From positions 558,001-622,000 of the forward strand of contig CAVWEN010000003.1 of the NCBI GenBank assembly GCA_963754045.1: a DNA stretch of 64,000 bases, in the 5' to 3' direction. Shown here one piece after another: positions 16,464 to 25,196 of the stretch. The position numbers and the translations under genes were made by a program. The stretch comes from JALZKA01 sp963754045 (GTDB lineage: Bacteria; Actinomycetota; Thermoleophilia; Solirubrobacterales; 70-9). The notes beneath the pieces were generated by a model. It did not search any database. It was not told the origin of the DNA and saw only the letters and a list, made by a program, of their open reading frames with translations. The first letter of the stretch is position 1; every line of letters starts with the position of its first letter.

Positions 16464-17499
16464 GCTGCTGGCCGAGCGAACGCGGGAGCTGACGGCGTTC
16501 GCGCTCGAGAAGCTGCCGTCGATGCGCCTCACCGATGGGGCGTTCTGCTGGGAGGTGGCCGCGCCGGGCCTCCATCCGAGCGGACGGTCGCTCCGCTACA
16601 CGCTGATGTGCCTTCTGGGGCTCCAGCGAGCCCGCGACGCCGGGTTTGACGTTCCGATCGACCCTGGCGAACTGCGCGGGCTGGTACTGGACGAGATCGA
16701 CTCGGCCGAAATGGGTGTTGGCGAGATGGGGCTCCTGCTCTGGGCCGATTCCCGGATGGGGTCAGCGGCTCTTGACGCGATCGCCTACCGCCTCCACGCC
16801 CACGACGACATCAGGGCACTTGAGGGACTGGAGCTGAGCTGGGTCGTGATCGGCGCGGCGCAGGCGGGCGCCACCGACCTGTTCGAGCGCGCCCTGGCCG
16901 AACAGCTACGGCGTGCCGAGACACCCAGCGGCCTGTTCAGGCACCTATCCAGTGGCCGCCGTGCGCGCTTTCCGAACTTCGCAACCCAGATCTACGGCGT
17001 GCTCGCCTGCACATATGCCGCGCGCGCGGGGCGCGACGATGCCCTCGCCGCCGGCACGCGCGCAGCCGAGGTGCTGCTCGGCCTACAGAGGGAGGACGGC
17101 GGCTGGCCATGGATCTTCGACAATCTGCGAGGAAGGGTGGTGGAGCCATACGAGGTCTATTCGGTCCACCAGGATGCGATGGCGCCGATGGCCTTGCGAG
17201 AGTTGAGCGAGGTCGGCGGCGATCCGCGCTTTGGCAAAGCGGCGGAGGCCGGTGTGGAGTGGATCTTTGGCGCGAACGAGCTGGGACGCCCGCTGCTCGA
17301 CCGCCGGGTTGGGATCCTTTACCGCTCGATCCGCCGTCGGCGACCGCTCGATCGCGGGCTCCTGTACGCGAACACGGCGTTGTCGAGCGCCGGCGTTCGG
17401 ACTTCCTCTCAGCACGCGTCCACCCCTGGGCTGGGGATCAACCGCACCGACCGCCCGTACCACCTCGGCTGGGTGCTCGAGGCGTGGTGCAGTCGGTGA
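16456..17499 (+). CDS. Alpha/alpha-toroid protein of unknown function
   Basis: 347-aa protein built of repeated helical hairpins, resembling the (alpha/alpha)6 toroids of terpene cyclase/prenyltransferase-like and some glycan-processing enzymes. Repeats such as YTLMCLLGLQRARDAGF and EVLLGLQREDGGWPWIF carry a QxxDGGW-type motif. I see no DXDD or DDXXD motif, so a terpene cyclase role is not supported. The frame opens at 16300, but GTG 16456 (VTELLAERTREL), overlapping the AAC(3)-like gene by 8 nt, is the likely start. Its coupling to an N-acetyltransferase suggests a role in surface-sugar metabolism. Function is unknown. Confidence 0.75.
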   Translation: MTELLAERTRELTAFALEKLPSMRLTDGAFCWEVAAPGLHPSGRSLRYTLMCLLGLQRARDAGFDVPIDPGELRGLVLDEIDSAEMGVGEMGLLLWADSRMGSAALDAIAYRLHAHDDIRALEGLELSWVVIGAAQAGATDLFERALAEQLRRAETPSGLFRHLSSGRRARFPNFATQIYGVLACTYAARAGRDDALAAGTRAAEVLLGLQREDGGWPWIFDNLRGRVVEPYEVYSVHQDAMAPMALRELSEVGGDPRFGKAAEAGVEWIFGANELGRPLLDRRVGILYRSIRRRRPLDRGLLYANTALSSAGVRTSSQHASTPGLGINRTDRPYHLGWVLEAWCSR

Positions 17500-17502
17500 A
17501 AC

Positions 17503-17525
17503 GTATATATCTGTCTGGATATACT
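17503..17525 (+). promoter_or_regulatory. Promoter/operator of the XRE-nucleotidyltransferase pair
   Basis: An AT-rich island in GC-rich DNA. GTATATAT (17503-17510) and GGATATAC (17517-17524) form an inverted repeat (six of eight positions, GTATAT-N10-ATATAC). TATACT (17520-17525) overlaps the right arm and lies 6 nt before the ATG at 17532. A repressor bound here would block the -10 element, so autoregulation by the adjacent XRE protein is a natural reading. Confidence 0.6.
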
Positions 17526-17531
17526 GGGACT

Positions 17532-17861
17532 ATGAACATCGCCGGAGAGTTGCGAACCGCCCGCACTCGCGCCGGACTCAGCCAGGTCGAGTTGGCGCAA
17601 CGGACCGAAACGTCCCAGGCCACCGTTTCGGCCTATGAGCGTGGTCGCAAGGAGCCGTCGGTAGCAACCCTGGAGCGCCTGCTCGCCGCTCTCGGCTCCC
17701 GTCTGGCGGTCATGCCGGCGCCGGCGATCACGGTGCCGTCGCGAGCCCGGCACGCTCGAACGGCTGCGCTCCTTCTGGATGTGCTCGCGCTCGCCGCCGA
17801 ACTCCCGACACGACACGAGCCCGAACTGCGGTACCCCAAGCTGGGGGGGTGTGATCGATGA
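17532..17861 (+). CDS. XRE-family HTH regulator, probable antitoxin
   Basis: 109-aa DNA-binding protein with a Cro/C1-type helix-turn-helix at residues about 4-58 (LRTARTRAGLSQVELAQRTE, then TSQATVSAYERGRKEPSVATLERLLAALG). The C-terminal half is a short helical region without a recognised domain, ending in PELRYPKLGG. The ATG at 17532 is leaderless by position relative to TATACT. Its stop overlaps the nucleotidyltransferase gene by 4 nt (ATGA), the tight coupling typical of toxin-antitoxin pairs. The operator overlapping its promoter suggests that it represses its own operon. Confidence 0.82.
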   Translation: MNIAGELRTARTRAGLSQVELAQRTETSQATVSAYERGRKEPSVATLERLLAALGSRLAVMPAPAITVPSRARHARTAALLLDVLALAAELPTRHEPELRYPKLGGCDR

Positions 17862-18415
17862 GCGCAACGCTTCCCGTCAAGCTTCTCGAGATCCATCGAA
17901 GCCTGGGCCGGTCCGACATCCCGCACGCTTTCGGAGGCGCGATCGCCCTCGCCTACTGGACGTTGGACCCACGGGGAACAAGTGACATTGACGTCAACGT
18001 CTTTGTCGCCGCGGCTTCGTGTGAGTCCGCCCTGGCAGCACTACCGGGAGACGTGGCGCAACCGGAGGGAACGGTCGAGCGGATCAAGCGCGATGGTCAG
18101 AGCCGGCTGTGGTGGGATCTGACCCCGGTGGACCTGTTCTTCGACTACCACCCGCTGCACGCGACCGCCAGCCGCAACTCCCGCATGGTCCCGTTTGCGA
18201 ATGCGGAGATTCCGATCCTGGGCCCGGTCGAGTTGACCGTCTTCAAGACGATGTTCGACCGCACCAGGGACTGGGCCGATATCGAGGCGATGATCGCCGC
18301 CGACTCAGTCGATTTGGATGCCGTCCGGGCCGCCCTTCGCGAGCTGGTCGACGGCGCCGACCACCGAATCGCGCGTCTGGACGAGGCTACCGCGAGAGCT
18401 ACCGCCGCTCTTTGA
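17858..18415 (+). CDS. MNT/AbiEii-like nucleotidyltransferase, probable toxin
   Basis: 185-aa minimal nucleotidyltransferase-like protein. HAFGGAIALAYWTLDPRGTSDIDVNVFV shows the GG motif (Gly26-Gly27) and the metal-binding DxD (Asp43, Asp45), and TPVDLFFDYH supplies a likely third acidic strand. This arrangement is known from MNT and AbiEii/MenT-type toxins that modify nucleic acids or proteins by NMP transfer. No accessory domain is seen. It is coupled to an XRE regulator gene rather than to the usual AbiEi/COG5340 antitoxin. The target is unknown; a chromosomal toxin-antitoxin or anti-phage role is an inference. Confidence 0.72.
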   Translation: MSATLPVKLLEIHRSLGRSDIPHAFGGAIALAYWTLDPRGTSDIDVNVFVAAASCESALAALPGDVAQPEGTVERIKRDGQSRLWWDLTPVDLFFDYHPLHATASRNSRMVPFANAEIPILGPVELTVFKTMFDRTRDWADIEAMIAADSVDLDAVRAALRELVDGADHRIARLDEATARATAAL

Positions 18416-18466
18416 CGATCCTCCAGCCCGCGCAGCACCCTAGTGGCCCGCTGTCACAATGTACGC

Positions 18467-19732
18467 ATGGCTTCAAAGCGCCAGGTGAATGTCGGCGGCG
18501 TGCTGATCGGGGGCGGCGCCCCCGTCGCTGTGCAGACCATGACCAAGACGGAGACGGCGAATCTCGAGGCGACCATGGACCAGATCGGCAAGGTCGCCGA
18601 GGCCGGAGCCGACCTCGTGCGCGTCGCCGTGCCACGCGAACGGGATGCCGACGCGCTGCGCACGATCGTCGAGCGCTCGCCGATCCCCGTGATCGCCGAT
18701 ATCCATTTCAATCACACCCTCGCGCTGAAGGCGATCGACGCCGGCGCCCACTGCATTCGCCTCAACCCGGGCAACATCGGCGGCCGCGAGAAGGTCGCGG
18801 AGGTTGCAGAGAAGGCGACCGTCGCCGGCACCCCGATGCGAATCGGGGTCAACTCCGGCTCACTGCCCAAGCACCTGCACGAACTCGAGCGGGATGCGCC
18901 CGTCGAGGCGCTCGTCGCCGCCGCCGTCGAGTTCGTCGAATTGATGGAATCGCTTCGGTACGAGGACTTCAAGGTCTCGATCAAGTCCACGAACGTTCCG
19001 AACACGATCGCGGCCAACCGCCTGCTGGCCGAGAAGATCGACTATCCGCTGCACCTCGGTATCACCGAGGCGGGGACCAAGTGGTCCGGCTCGCTCAAGT
19101 CCGCGGTCGGACTCGGCACCCTGCTAGCAGACGGTGTGGGCGACACCATCCGCATCTCGCTCTCGACCTTCCATGCCGAAGAAGAGGTCAAGGTTGCCTG
19201 GGAGATCCTTAAAGCGCTGAAGCTGCGCGAACGTGGGCCCGAGCTGATCGCATGCCCTACGTGTGGGCGCCTGCAGTTCGACATGGACACCGTTGTCTCT
19301 GAGATCGAAGAGCGCCTCGAGGGCTACGAGGATCCGATCGAGGTCGCCGTACTCGGCTGCGCCGTCAACGGCATCGGAGAGGCATCCCACGCCGACTTCG
19401 GCATCACCGGCGCGAAGAACGAAGGACTCATCTTCGCCCACGGCAAACCGCTACGAAAGGTCAAGCAGGAGGAACTCGTTGACACGCTCTTCGCCGAGAT
19501 CGACAAGTCGGTTGAACGCGGGGGGGAGGTGGTCTCGGATGCCACTGAGGTGGCCGAGGGCGCCGAGTGGCTGCGCCGTATCGAGGAGGAGAACGCGGAC
19601 GACCTCACTCCAGAGCGCATCGCCGCGATGGAGGCCGAGGCGGCCAAGATCGCCGAGGACATCACGGCGCCCAGCAAGCGCCTGACCGAAGCGGACTCGC
19701 CCACGGCGAGCCGCCGGTTCACACGGACCTAG
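18467..19732 (+). CDS. ispG: 4-hydroxy-3-methylbut-2-en-1-yl diphosphate synthase
   Basis: 421-aa [4Fe-4S] enzyme of the MEP isoprenoid pathway. N-terminal TIM barrel: VNVGGVLIGGGAPVAVQTMTKT, IPVIADIHFNHTLAL and RLNPGNIGGREKV. The C-terminal cluster ligands are visible in IACPTCGRLQFD and VAVLGCAVNGIGEASHADFG. The frame opens at GTG 18443; ATG 18467 (MASKRQVNVGG) matches the family. The C-terminal 60 residues are an Ala/Glu-rich extension not needed for catalysis. It ends 4 nt from the stop of the convergent DUF849 gene. Confidence 0.95.
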   Translation: MASKRQVNVGGVLIGGGAPVAVQTMTKTETANLEATMDQIGKVAEAGADLVRVAVPRERDADALRTIVERSPIPVIADIHFNHTLALKAIDAGAHCIRLNPGNIGGREKVAEVAEKATVAGTPMRIGVNSGSLPKHLHELERDAPVEALVAAAVEFVELMESLRYEDFKVSIKSTNVPNTIAANRLLAEKIDYPLHLGITEAGTKWSGSLKSAVGLGTLLADGVGDTIRISLSTFHAEEEVKVAWEILKALKLRERGPELIACPTCGRLQFDMDTVVSEIEERLEGYEDPIEVAVLGCAVNGIGEASHADFGITGAKNEGLIFAHGKPLRKVKQEELVDTLFAEIDKSVERGGEVVSDATEVAEGAEWLRRIEEENADDLTPERIAAMEAEAAKIAEDITAPSKRLTEADSPTASRRFTRT

Positions 19733-19736
19733 GGCG

Positions 19737-21068
19737 CTAGGCGAGCGGCGCTTCGAGCGTCGTCCAGCTATCCACCTCGGGCAGGCCGAACTCGTGAACC
19801 TTGGCGACTTCGCCGACGCGCGAATACCCGAAGTGACGCTCGTACCAGGCGATCGTTTCGGGCCGGTCGGCGTTCGTGATTACACGGTTGGCCCCGGCGT
19901 CTCGCATCAGCTCCATCCGCAACTCCTGCAGGGCGCGACCGATCCCGCGCGAGCGCTCCTCGGGGTATACCGCGAGAAGGGTCGTCTTGCCCACGATGCC
20001 GTCTGCCGCCCGCATGATTCGATAGCCGCAAACGCCCACAACGCGCTCCTTACGCTCGGCCACGAACCATTTGCCCACGTCGAAGTCGTCCATCTCGGGA
20101 GAGGGAATCTTGTGCATATTCGCCGTCTCGAGGATTGCCAGCATGCCCTCACGATCATCGGGCAGACGGGCGGGGCGAATCGTGTAGCCGAGGGTGTCGT
20201 TGGCCCGGGGCAGGCCCAGGAGCTCCCGCGCCTCGGCCGCCGATGCGACGCGGCGACCCGCAGAATCGACCACGGCCACGGCACGGTTGACCAGCGCCGA
20301 GTTGGTCGTCGTCTCAGCGTCGGAGTGGTTCAGCCTGGCCGAATCCTCGAGCCCGGTTCGGATGTGGCCGCCCGCAAAGGCGGCAAGGCCGCTCGCCTTA
20401 CGTTGAAAGGCCCCGATCCCGGCAGCCGACCACACCGTGCCCGCCGGCAACGCCGCAACAAGATGAGCCAGCTCGACCAGCGTTGCCGGACTGGTGTGGT
20501 GGGATCCGAGCATCAGGTTGGCGTACAGGGGCGCCTCGACCAGGCCCTCGGCGAGGAGGCGACCAGCCTCGGCCGCCATCGCCGAGCTGAAGATCTCGAG
20601 TTCCGGCTTGATCTGGGCCGCTTGCATGGCCTCGGCCAGGCCGCGGACCGTGGCGGGCGCGTTAACGGACGGCCCGGTCGCGAAGTCGAGCGAGCCGAGC
20701 GTGAGGCTCGCCATATCCGGTCGCCGCTCGCCGGTCAGGGCAAGTACCGCTGCACGGCGCTCCAGCTCCGGGAACTCGCGTCCGCTGGTGCTGGCGCAGA
20801 TGATCGCCTGCGGGCAGCGCTCGCGAATCGCCTCGATCAGCTCTCCATAGGGCTCCGGGCGCCAGTCCGGCGCGCCGTCCTTGTCTCGAATGTGCAGATG
20901 CAGCACGCTCGCGCCGAGCTGATGGCAAATCCAGGCGTCGCGAACGATGCGCTCGTGCGTGGTGGGCAGCGCCGGAATGTTCCGCGGCGATCCGACCATG
21001 CCGGTCAGTGCGGCGTTGATTACTACCGGGGCGTACGGGGTGAGTGGATGGGGTGACTGGAGCTCCAT
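19737..21068 (-). CDS. DUF849 (beta-keto acid cleavage enzyme-like) fused to a GNAT acetyltransferase
   Basis: 443-aa two-domain protein. Residues about 12-285 are a DUF849/BKACE TIM barrel of the 3-keto-5-aminohexanoate cleavage (Kce) family: PVVINAALTG, the zinc site SVLHLHIRDKDG (His57, His59), ICASTSGRE and ARLNHSDAETT. Residues about 290-440 are a GNAT domain (YTIRPARLPDDREGMLAIL, FVAERKERVVGVCGYRI, LLAVYPEERSRGIGRALQE, AWYERHFGYSRVGE). BKACE enzymes condense beta-keto acids with acetyl-CoA; GNATs acetylate amines, so the two may act in sequence on an amino-keto acid. It is 12 bp downstream of the asparagine-synthase-like gene, in the same direction. Confidence 0.85.
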   Translation of the reverse strand: MELQSPHPLTPYAPVVINAALTGMVGSPRNIPALPTTHERIVRDAWICHQLGASVLHLHIRDKDGAPDWRPEPYGELIEAIRERCPQAIICASTSGREFPELERRAAVLALTGERRPDMASLTLGSLDFATGPSVNAPATVRGLAEAMQAAQIKPELEIFSSAMAAEAGRLLAEGLVEAPLYANLMLGSHHTSPATLVELAHLVAALPAGTVWSAAGIGAFQRKASGLAAFAGGHIRTGLEDSARLNHSDAETTTNSALVNRAVAVVDSAGRRVASAAEARELLGLPRANDTLGYTIRPARLPDDREGMLAILETANMHKIPSPEMDDFDVGKWFVAERKERVVGVCGYRIMRAADGIVGKTTLLAVYPEERSRGIGRALQELRMELMRDAGANRVITNADRPETIAWYERHFGYSRVGEVAKVHEFGLPEVDSWTTLEAPLA

Positions 21069-21080
21069 GAGTGAGCAAGC

Positions 21081-22799
21081 CTAGGGTGACCCGGCCTCCG
21101 CTTGCGCCAGCAGCTCACCCGGATCCGGCGGACGCAGAATCCGTTCGTAGCGATGCGTGAAATGGTCCAGCGCAGCGACCGCCGCGAGTCCACGTTGAAT
21201 CCGCCGATCGGCCGTGAACTCCTGGGCGAGAGTGCCTGCCTCGAGCTGGGTTCGAACCGGCTCGCTCATCACCTGCCGCAGGACGCTGCGATCGGCGGCG
21301 CGCGCAAGAAAGGCGCCGACCTGAGGGGACCGGTCAACCCGTGCGGCAGGGCCGGGCGGGGCGGGGCGGGTCGCCGTGGTGGGCAGATCGACGGTGGGAG
21401 ACTCGAACCGATCCCAAAGCGCCCGGTAGAAGGCGGAGTCGAGCTTTGCCGCCTGCGAGACCGACAGGAGTGGCCGTACAAGCCGGTCGAGAGTCGCGGG
21501 AGCCACAGCCCGAGCCAACCGGCCGATCGTCGCCGTCGTCGGCCGCCCGACGCCCCGCAAGGTTCGCGTTCGGTAGAACGCAAGAAGCAAGGGGGAGCCC
21601 GACTGCTCCATGCTCCGCGCCTCGCGGATGAAGTCCGCCCGCGCCAGGCGCACCATGGACTTGGCGTGGGCTGGTTGTAGAACGCGACCGGGGATCAACC
21701 CTCTCGGGCCCCGGCGCGCGAGAGCGCGCCATAGTGCACGCGGTACGTCGAAGCCGCCGGGCGGGTCCAGCATCTCGCGTGCGTAGAAACGGCCACCGGG
21801 GGCGCCGAAAGTATCCAGGGCCAGGCCGTCCAGAACCGGTAGATCCAAACGCTGGAGCGACGGGCGCAGCACGTGCACCCAGGGCGGGCTGAGATCACCG
21901 AAGTCGCATTCGACCAATCGCTCGTGGAATGCCCGCTCGTACGCCGCCGGCGAGACTCCGGGCAGTACCTCGTGCTCGGCCCCGGCGGCGCTTGCCGCAG
22001 CTGCCGCCAGTTCGACCTCCTGCTTGGCGTTGCGACCGTCTGTGACAGCTGTGATTGCACGCGCTGGCACTCCCGCGTCGTGCGCGGCTGCCAGCAACGC
22101 ACGCGAGTCGTTGCCGCCGCTCAGCAAGATCGCCACACCGTCGCTGCCCAGGCTGCGGACCAGTTCCAGCAAAGACACGTAGAACTCCTCGACTGCCCGA
22201 TGCACATCGTCGTCGGGAACAATGGCTGCCCATGGCCAAGGGTCGAAGGTGAGATCCGTTTGCCCTCGTCGCCGCTCGAGGCAGGCGTACGGGGCCAGCT
22301 GTCCGATCTGCGCGAAGCCGGTCCGGTGTCCACCGGGATGGCCCAGTACGAACAGCGACGACCATGCTCGCCAGTCGAGGTCGAGCTTCTCGCCGACCGA
22401 CGAAGCGAGGCTGTCGGCAGTGGTGGCAAAGTAAATCGCCCGGCCGGATTCGATCCACATCACGGGTGCCAGACCTGAAACGCTCGAATGGAGCGAGCGC
22501 TTGCCGGGCGAAATGGCGAGGCCGCATGCATCGAGTTCACTCGCGGCGTCCCGCCATGAGCCGACACTCGAGGCCGGGTCCGGTGCCGCTGAGGGGTCTT
22601 CGCTCCAGCACAGACCGCTGCGCCCCCCGCGCTGCCAGCGGATGGGCTCACGGTCCAGCCACAGCGCTGAGGAGCGATCGCTGTGGACCTCGCGTAGCTC
22701 GACGTCGAAGGAGCAACGAATTCGCTCGAGCACGTCGGAGCGCCACTCGCCCAGCGCACCGCAGGCGACCGGAGTTCTCGCGGGGCCATTCAGCTTCAT
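21081..22799 (-). CDS. Asparagine synthase-related protein lacking the glutaminase cysteine
   Basis: 572-aa protein related to class B asparagine synthetases. The ATP-pyrophosphatase P-loop is intact (ILLSGGNDSRALL, residues 225-237). The N-terminal 200 residues look like a degenerate Ntn domain: the protein starts MKLNGPAR, without the Cys2 needed for glutamine hydrolysis. It may therefore use free ammonia or another amine, or make an amide/lactam on an unusual substrate. The frame extends to 22874, but ATG 22799 avoids overlapping the proS promoter. Probably co-transcribed with the DUF849-GNAT gene. Confidence 0.8.
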   Translation of the reverse strand: MKLNGPARTPVACGALGEWRSDVLERIRCSFDVELREVHSDRSSALWLDREPIRWQRGGRSGLCWSEDPSAAPDPASSVGSWRDAASELDACGLAISPGKRSLHSSVSGLAPVMWIESGRAIYFATTADSLASSVGEKLDLDWRAWSSLFVLGHPGGHRTGFAQIGQLAPYACLERRRGQTDLTFDPWPWAAIVPDDDVHRAVEEFYVSLLELVRSLGSDGVAILLSGGNDSRALLAAAHDAGVPARAITAVTDGRNAKQEVELAAAAASAAGAEHEVLPGVSPAAYERAFHERLVECDFGDLSPPWVHVLRPSLQRLDLPVLDGLALDTFGAPGGRFYAREMLDPPGGFDVPRALWRALARRGPRGLIPGRVLQPAHAKSMVRLARADFIREARSMEQSGSPLLLAFYRTRTLRGVGRPTTATIGRLARAVAPATLDRLVRPLLSVSQAAKLDSAFYRALWDRFESPTVDLPTTATRPAPPGPAARVDRSPQVGAFLARAADRSVLRQVMSEPVRTQLEAGTLAQEFTADRRIQRGLAAVAALDHFTHRYERILRPPDPGELLAQAEAGSP

Positions 22800-22857
22800 C
22801 GGCCGCGTAGCATGGCGGGGTGTCGGCCTAACCCACTCGCAGTAGTCTGGCCGCGCG

Positions 22858-24540
22858 ATGACTCGCCTCTCCAACTACCTGCTGCCGACCCTGCGCGATG
22901 ACCCAACCGACGCCGAGTCGATCTCCCATCGGCTGAGCCTACGAGCGGGTCTGGTGCGCCAGCTCGGCGCCGGTCTGTGGACCTGGTTGCCCGCGGGCTA
23001 CCGTGTCGTCAAGAGAGTCGAGAGCATCATTCGCGAGGAGATCGACGCGCTCGGCGCCCAGGAGCTCTTGATGCCCGTCTTGCAGCCCGCCGAGCAGTGG
23101 AAGCAGACGGGGCGCTACGACATCGACGAGCTGCTGAAGCTCGACGACCGCAAGGGGAGCCCGCACGTGCTTGCGATGACGGGGGAGGAGGCGCTGACCC
23201 ACCATGTCTCGCGCGAGGTTCGCTCCTATCGCGACCTGCCGCTGCTGCTCTACCAGGTGCAAACCAAGGAGCGCGACGAGCCGCGCCCGCGCGCCGGCGT
23301 CCTGCGCACTCGCGAGTTCACGATGAAGGACGCGTACTCCTTCGACCGTGACGCAGGAGGACTCGACTCCTCCTATGAGCTCTTCCGCGCGGCGTACGCG
23401 CGAATCTTCGACCGCTGCGAGCTGCGCTGGTACGAGGTCGAGTCCGACGTGGGGATGATGGGGGGGTCGGGTGCGCACGAATACATGGCCCCGTGCGCAG
23501 CCGGTGAGAACGAGGTCGCGCTGGCCCCCGGTTACGCCGCGAACGTCGAGGTTGCGGCCGCCGAGCCAAAGCCGGTGGAACTGCCGCCGGCGCTTGACGA
23601 ACCTCGCGAGGTACCGACCCCCGCGATCACCACGGTCCGAGAGGTATCCGAGTCGCTCGGCGTTGTGGCGGGAGCTCTGCTGAAGGCGGTGCCGGTTGTG
23701 GTCGAGGATCGCGGCATGGTGATGGTGCTCCTAAGGGGGGACCACAGGCTGAACGAGATCAAGCTAGGCAACGCGCTCGGCGCACCGTTCAGGCAGGCGA
23801 CGGCCGAGGAGATCGGCGCGGAGATCGGCCCCGCGGGCTTCATCGGCCCGGTCGGAGCGAAGGTCGACGTGATCAAGGATGCCGCGATCACCGGCGAGGG
23901 CTACGTCTGTGGTGCCAATGCACCGGACGTGCATCTAATCGGAGTCGCGCCCGGCCGCGACTTCGGGTTCACCGAATTCGACGTGCGTTCGGTCGAGGCG
24001 GGCGACACCGCGCCCGGAGGCGGGAAGATCGAGATCGAGGCCGCGATTGAGATCGGCAACATCTTCAAGCTCGGCACGCGCTACTCCGAGCCCCTTGGGG
24101 CAACCTACCTCGACGAGGGGGGCAAGGAGCAGACAATCGTGATGGGCAGCTACGGGATCGGTCCCGCACGCATCGTCGCCGCCTCCATCGAGCAGCGAGC
24201 CGACGAGCGCGGGATCGTGTGGCCGCCCTCACTCGCTCCCTGGGATCTCGAGCTCGTGAGCCTCGGGCGCAACGGCGACGAGACCGAGCTTGCCGCAGAA
24301 CGCATCTACGGGCAGTTGACCGCGGCCGGCTTGAGCGTGCTTTTCGACGAACGGGACGCCGGCGCCGGCGAGAAGCTCACCGACGCGGAGCTGATCGGCT
24401 TGCCCCTGCGGCTGGTGGCGGGCAAGCGCGCCCTGGCAGCGGGCGAGGTCGAGGCCCAGGTGCGTGCGACAGGTGAGGATCATCGCGTGTCGCTCGACGA
24501 GGTTGTCGAGCGAGCTCGAGAGTTGACCGGGCGCCCCTGA
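22858..24540 (+). CDS. proS: Prolyl-tRNA synthetase
   Basis: 560-aa class II synthetase of the bacterial type. Motif 2 region (GVLRTREFTMKDAYSFD), the YbaK-like editing insertion (about residues 225-385, with VAGALLKAVPVVVEDRG and GPVGAKVDVIKDAAI), motif 3 (GSYGIGPARIVAASIEQ) and the anticodon-binding domain (ERIYGQLTAAGLSVLFDERDAGAGEKL) are all present. ATG 22858 is 9 nt after TAGTCT (22843-22848). The divergent neighbour starts 59 bp away. It is followed after 2 nt by a CDP-alcohol phosphatidyltransferase. Confidence 0.96.
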   Translation: MTRLSNYLLPTLRDDPTDAESISHRLSLRAGLVRQLGAGLWTWLPAGYRVVKRVESIIREEIDALGAQELLMPVLQPAEQWKQTGRYDIDELLKLDDRKGSPHVLAMTGEEALTHHVSREVRSYRDLPLLLYQVQTKERDEPRPRAGVLRTREFTMKDAYSFDRDAGGLDSSYELFRAAYARIFDRCELRWYEVESDVGMMGGSGAHEYMAPCAAGENEVALAPGYAANVEVAAAEPKPVELPPALDEPREVPTPAITTVREVSESLGVVAGALLKAVPVVVEDRGMVMVLLRGDHRLNEIKLGNALGAPFRQATAEEIGAEIGPAGFIGPVGAKVDVIKDAAITGEGYVCGANAPDVHLIGVAPGRDFGFTEFDVRSVEAGDTAPGGGKIEIEAAIEIGNIFKLGTRYSEPLGATYLDEGGKEQTIVMGSYGIGPARIVAASIEQRADERGIVWPPSLAPWDLELVSLGRNGDETELAAERIYGQLTAAGLSVLFDERDAGAGEKLTDAELIGLPLRLVAGKRALAAGEVEAQVRATGEDHRVSLDEVVERARELTGRP

Positions 24541-24542
24541 AA

Positions 24543-25196
24543 ATGGCGGCGGACGGTGCGCGCAGACGGCGCATCTCGAGGCGGCGCCTGGTCGGACTCG
24601 ATCGTTCCGGCCCCTTACCCCAGCAAACTCGCGCAGGCGCTCCACTGCGCCCGTTCACGGTGCCAAACCTCGTCGGCTACCTGCGGCTGGCGGCGATCCC
24701 GGTGTTCCTCGTGCTCGCGTTCTCCTCGGACGACGGCAGGGTCGCGGGCGCCACGCTGCTCTACCTCTGGATCACTCTCGGCGACTTCCTCGACGGGTTC
24801 CTTGCTCGTGCGACCGGCCAGTACTCGCGCATGGGCGCCTTGCTCGATCCGGTGGTCGACCGCCTGAGCGCGCTGGCGGGCGTCGCGGTCAACTGGCATT
24901 TCGAGTTCCTCCCACGCTGGTCGCTTGCGCTGCTCGCGGTGCGCGAGGTCGTGACCCTGTACCTCGCCCGGGCCTCGCTGCGCCGCGGCATCGACCTGGA
25001 GATTTCCTGGATCGGCAGGCTCGCAACCTTGTTCACCTTCGGCGGGCTCTTCTGGTCGCTCGTGTTCGAGAGCTGGATCACCGTGGCGATGTTCCTGATC
25101 GGCGTTGCCCTCGGAATCCTCGCAACGACGCTCTACGCCCTCTCCGCCAGGCGTAGTTTGCGGGAGCGTTCACCCAAAGGGTCAAGCTCTACTTGA
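24543..25196 (+). CDS. CDP-alcohol phosphatidyltransferase (PgsA-like)
   Basis: 217-aa membrane enzyme with the complete CDP-OH-P signature D-x2-D-G-x2-A-R-x8-G-x3-D-x3-D in GDFLDGFLARATGQYSRMG followed by ALLDPVVDR. Such enzymes displace CMP from CDP-diacylglycerol with glycerol-3-phosphate, inositol phosphate or cardiolipin precursors. NLVGYLRLAAIPVFLVLAF is the usual N-terminal segment, preceded by an extra 35 basic residues. The acceptor cannot be fixed from sequence. It is probably co-transcribed with proS; its end overlaps the next promoter. Confidence 0.88.
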   Translation: MAADGARRRRISRRRLVGLDRSGPLPQQTRAGAPLRPFTVPNLVGYLRLAAIPVFLVLAFSSDDGRVAGATLLYLWITLGDFLDGFLARATGQYSRMGALLDPVVDRLSALAGVAVNWHFEFLPRWSLALLAVREVVTLYLARASLRRGIDLEISWIGRLATLFTFGGLFWSLVFESWITVAMFLIGVALGILATTLYALSARRSLRERSPKGSSST

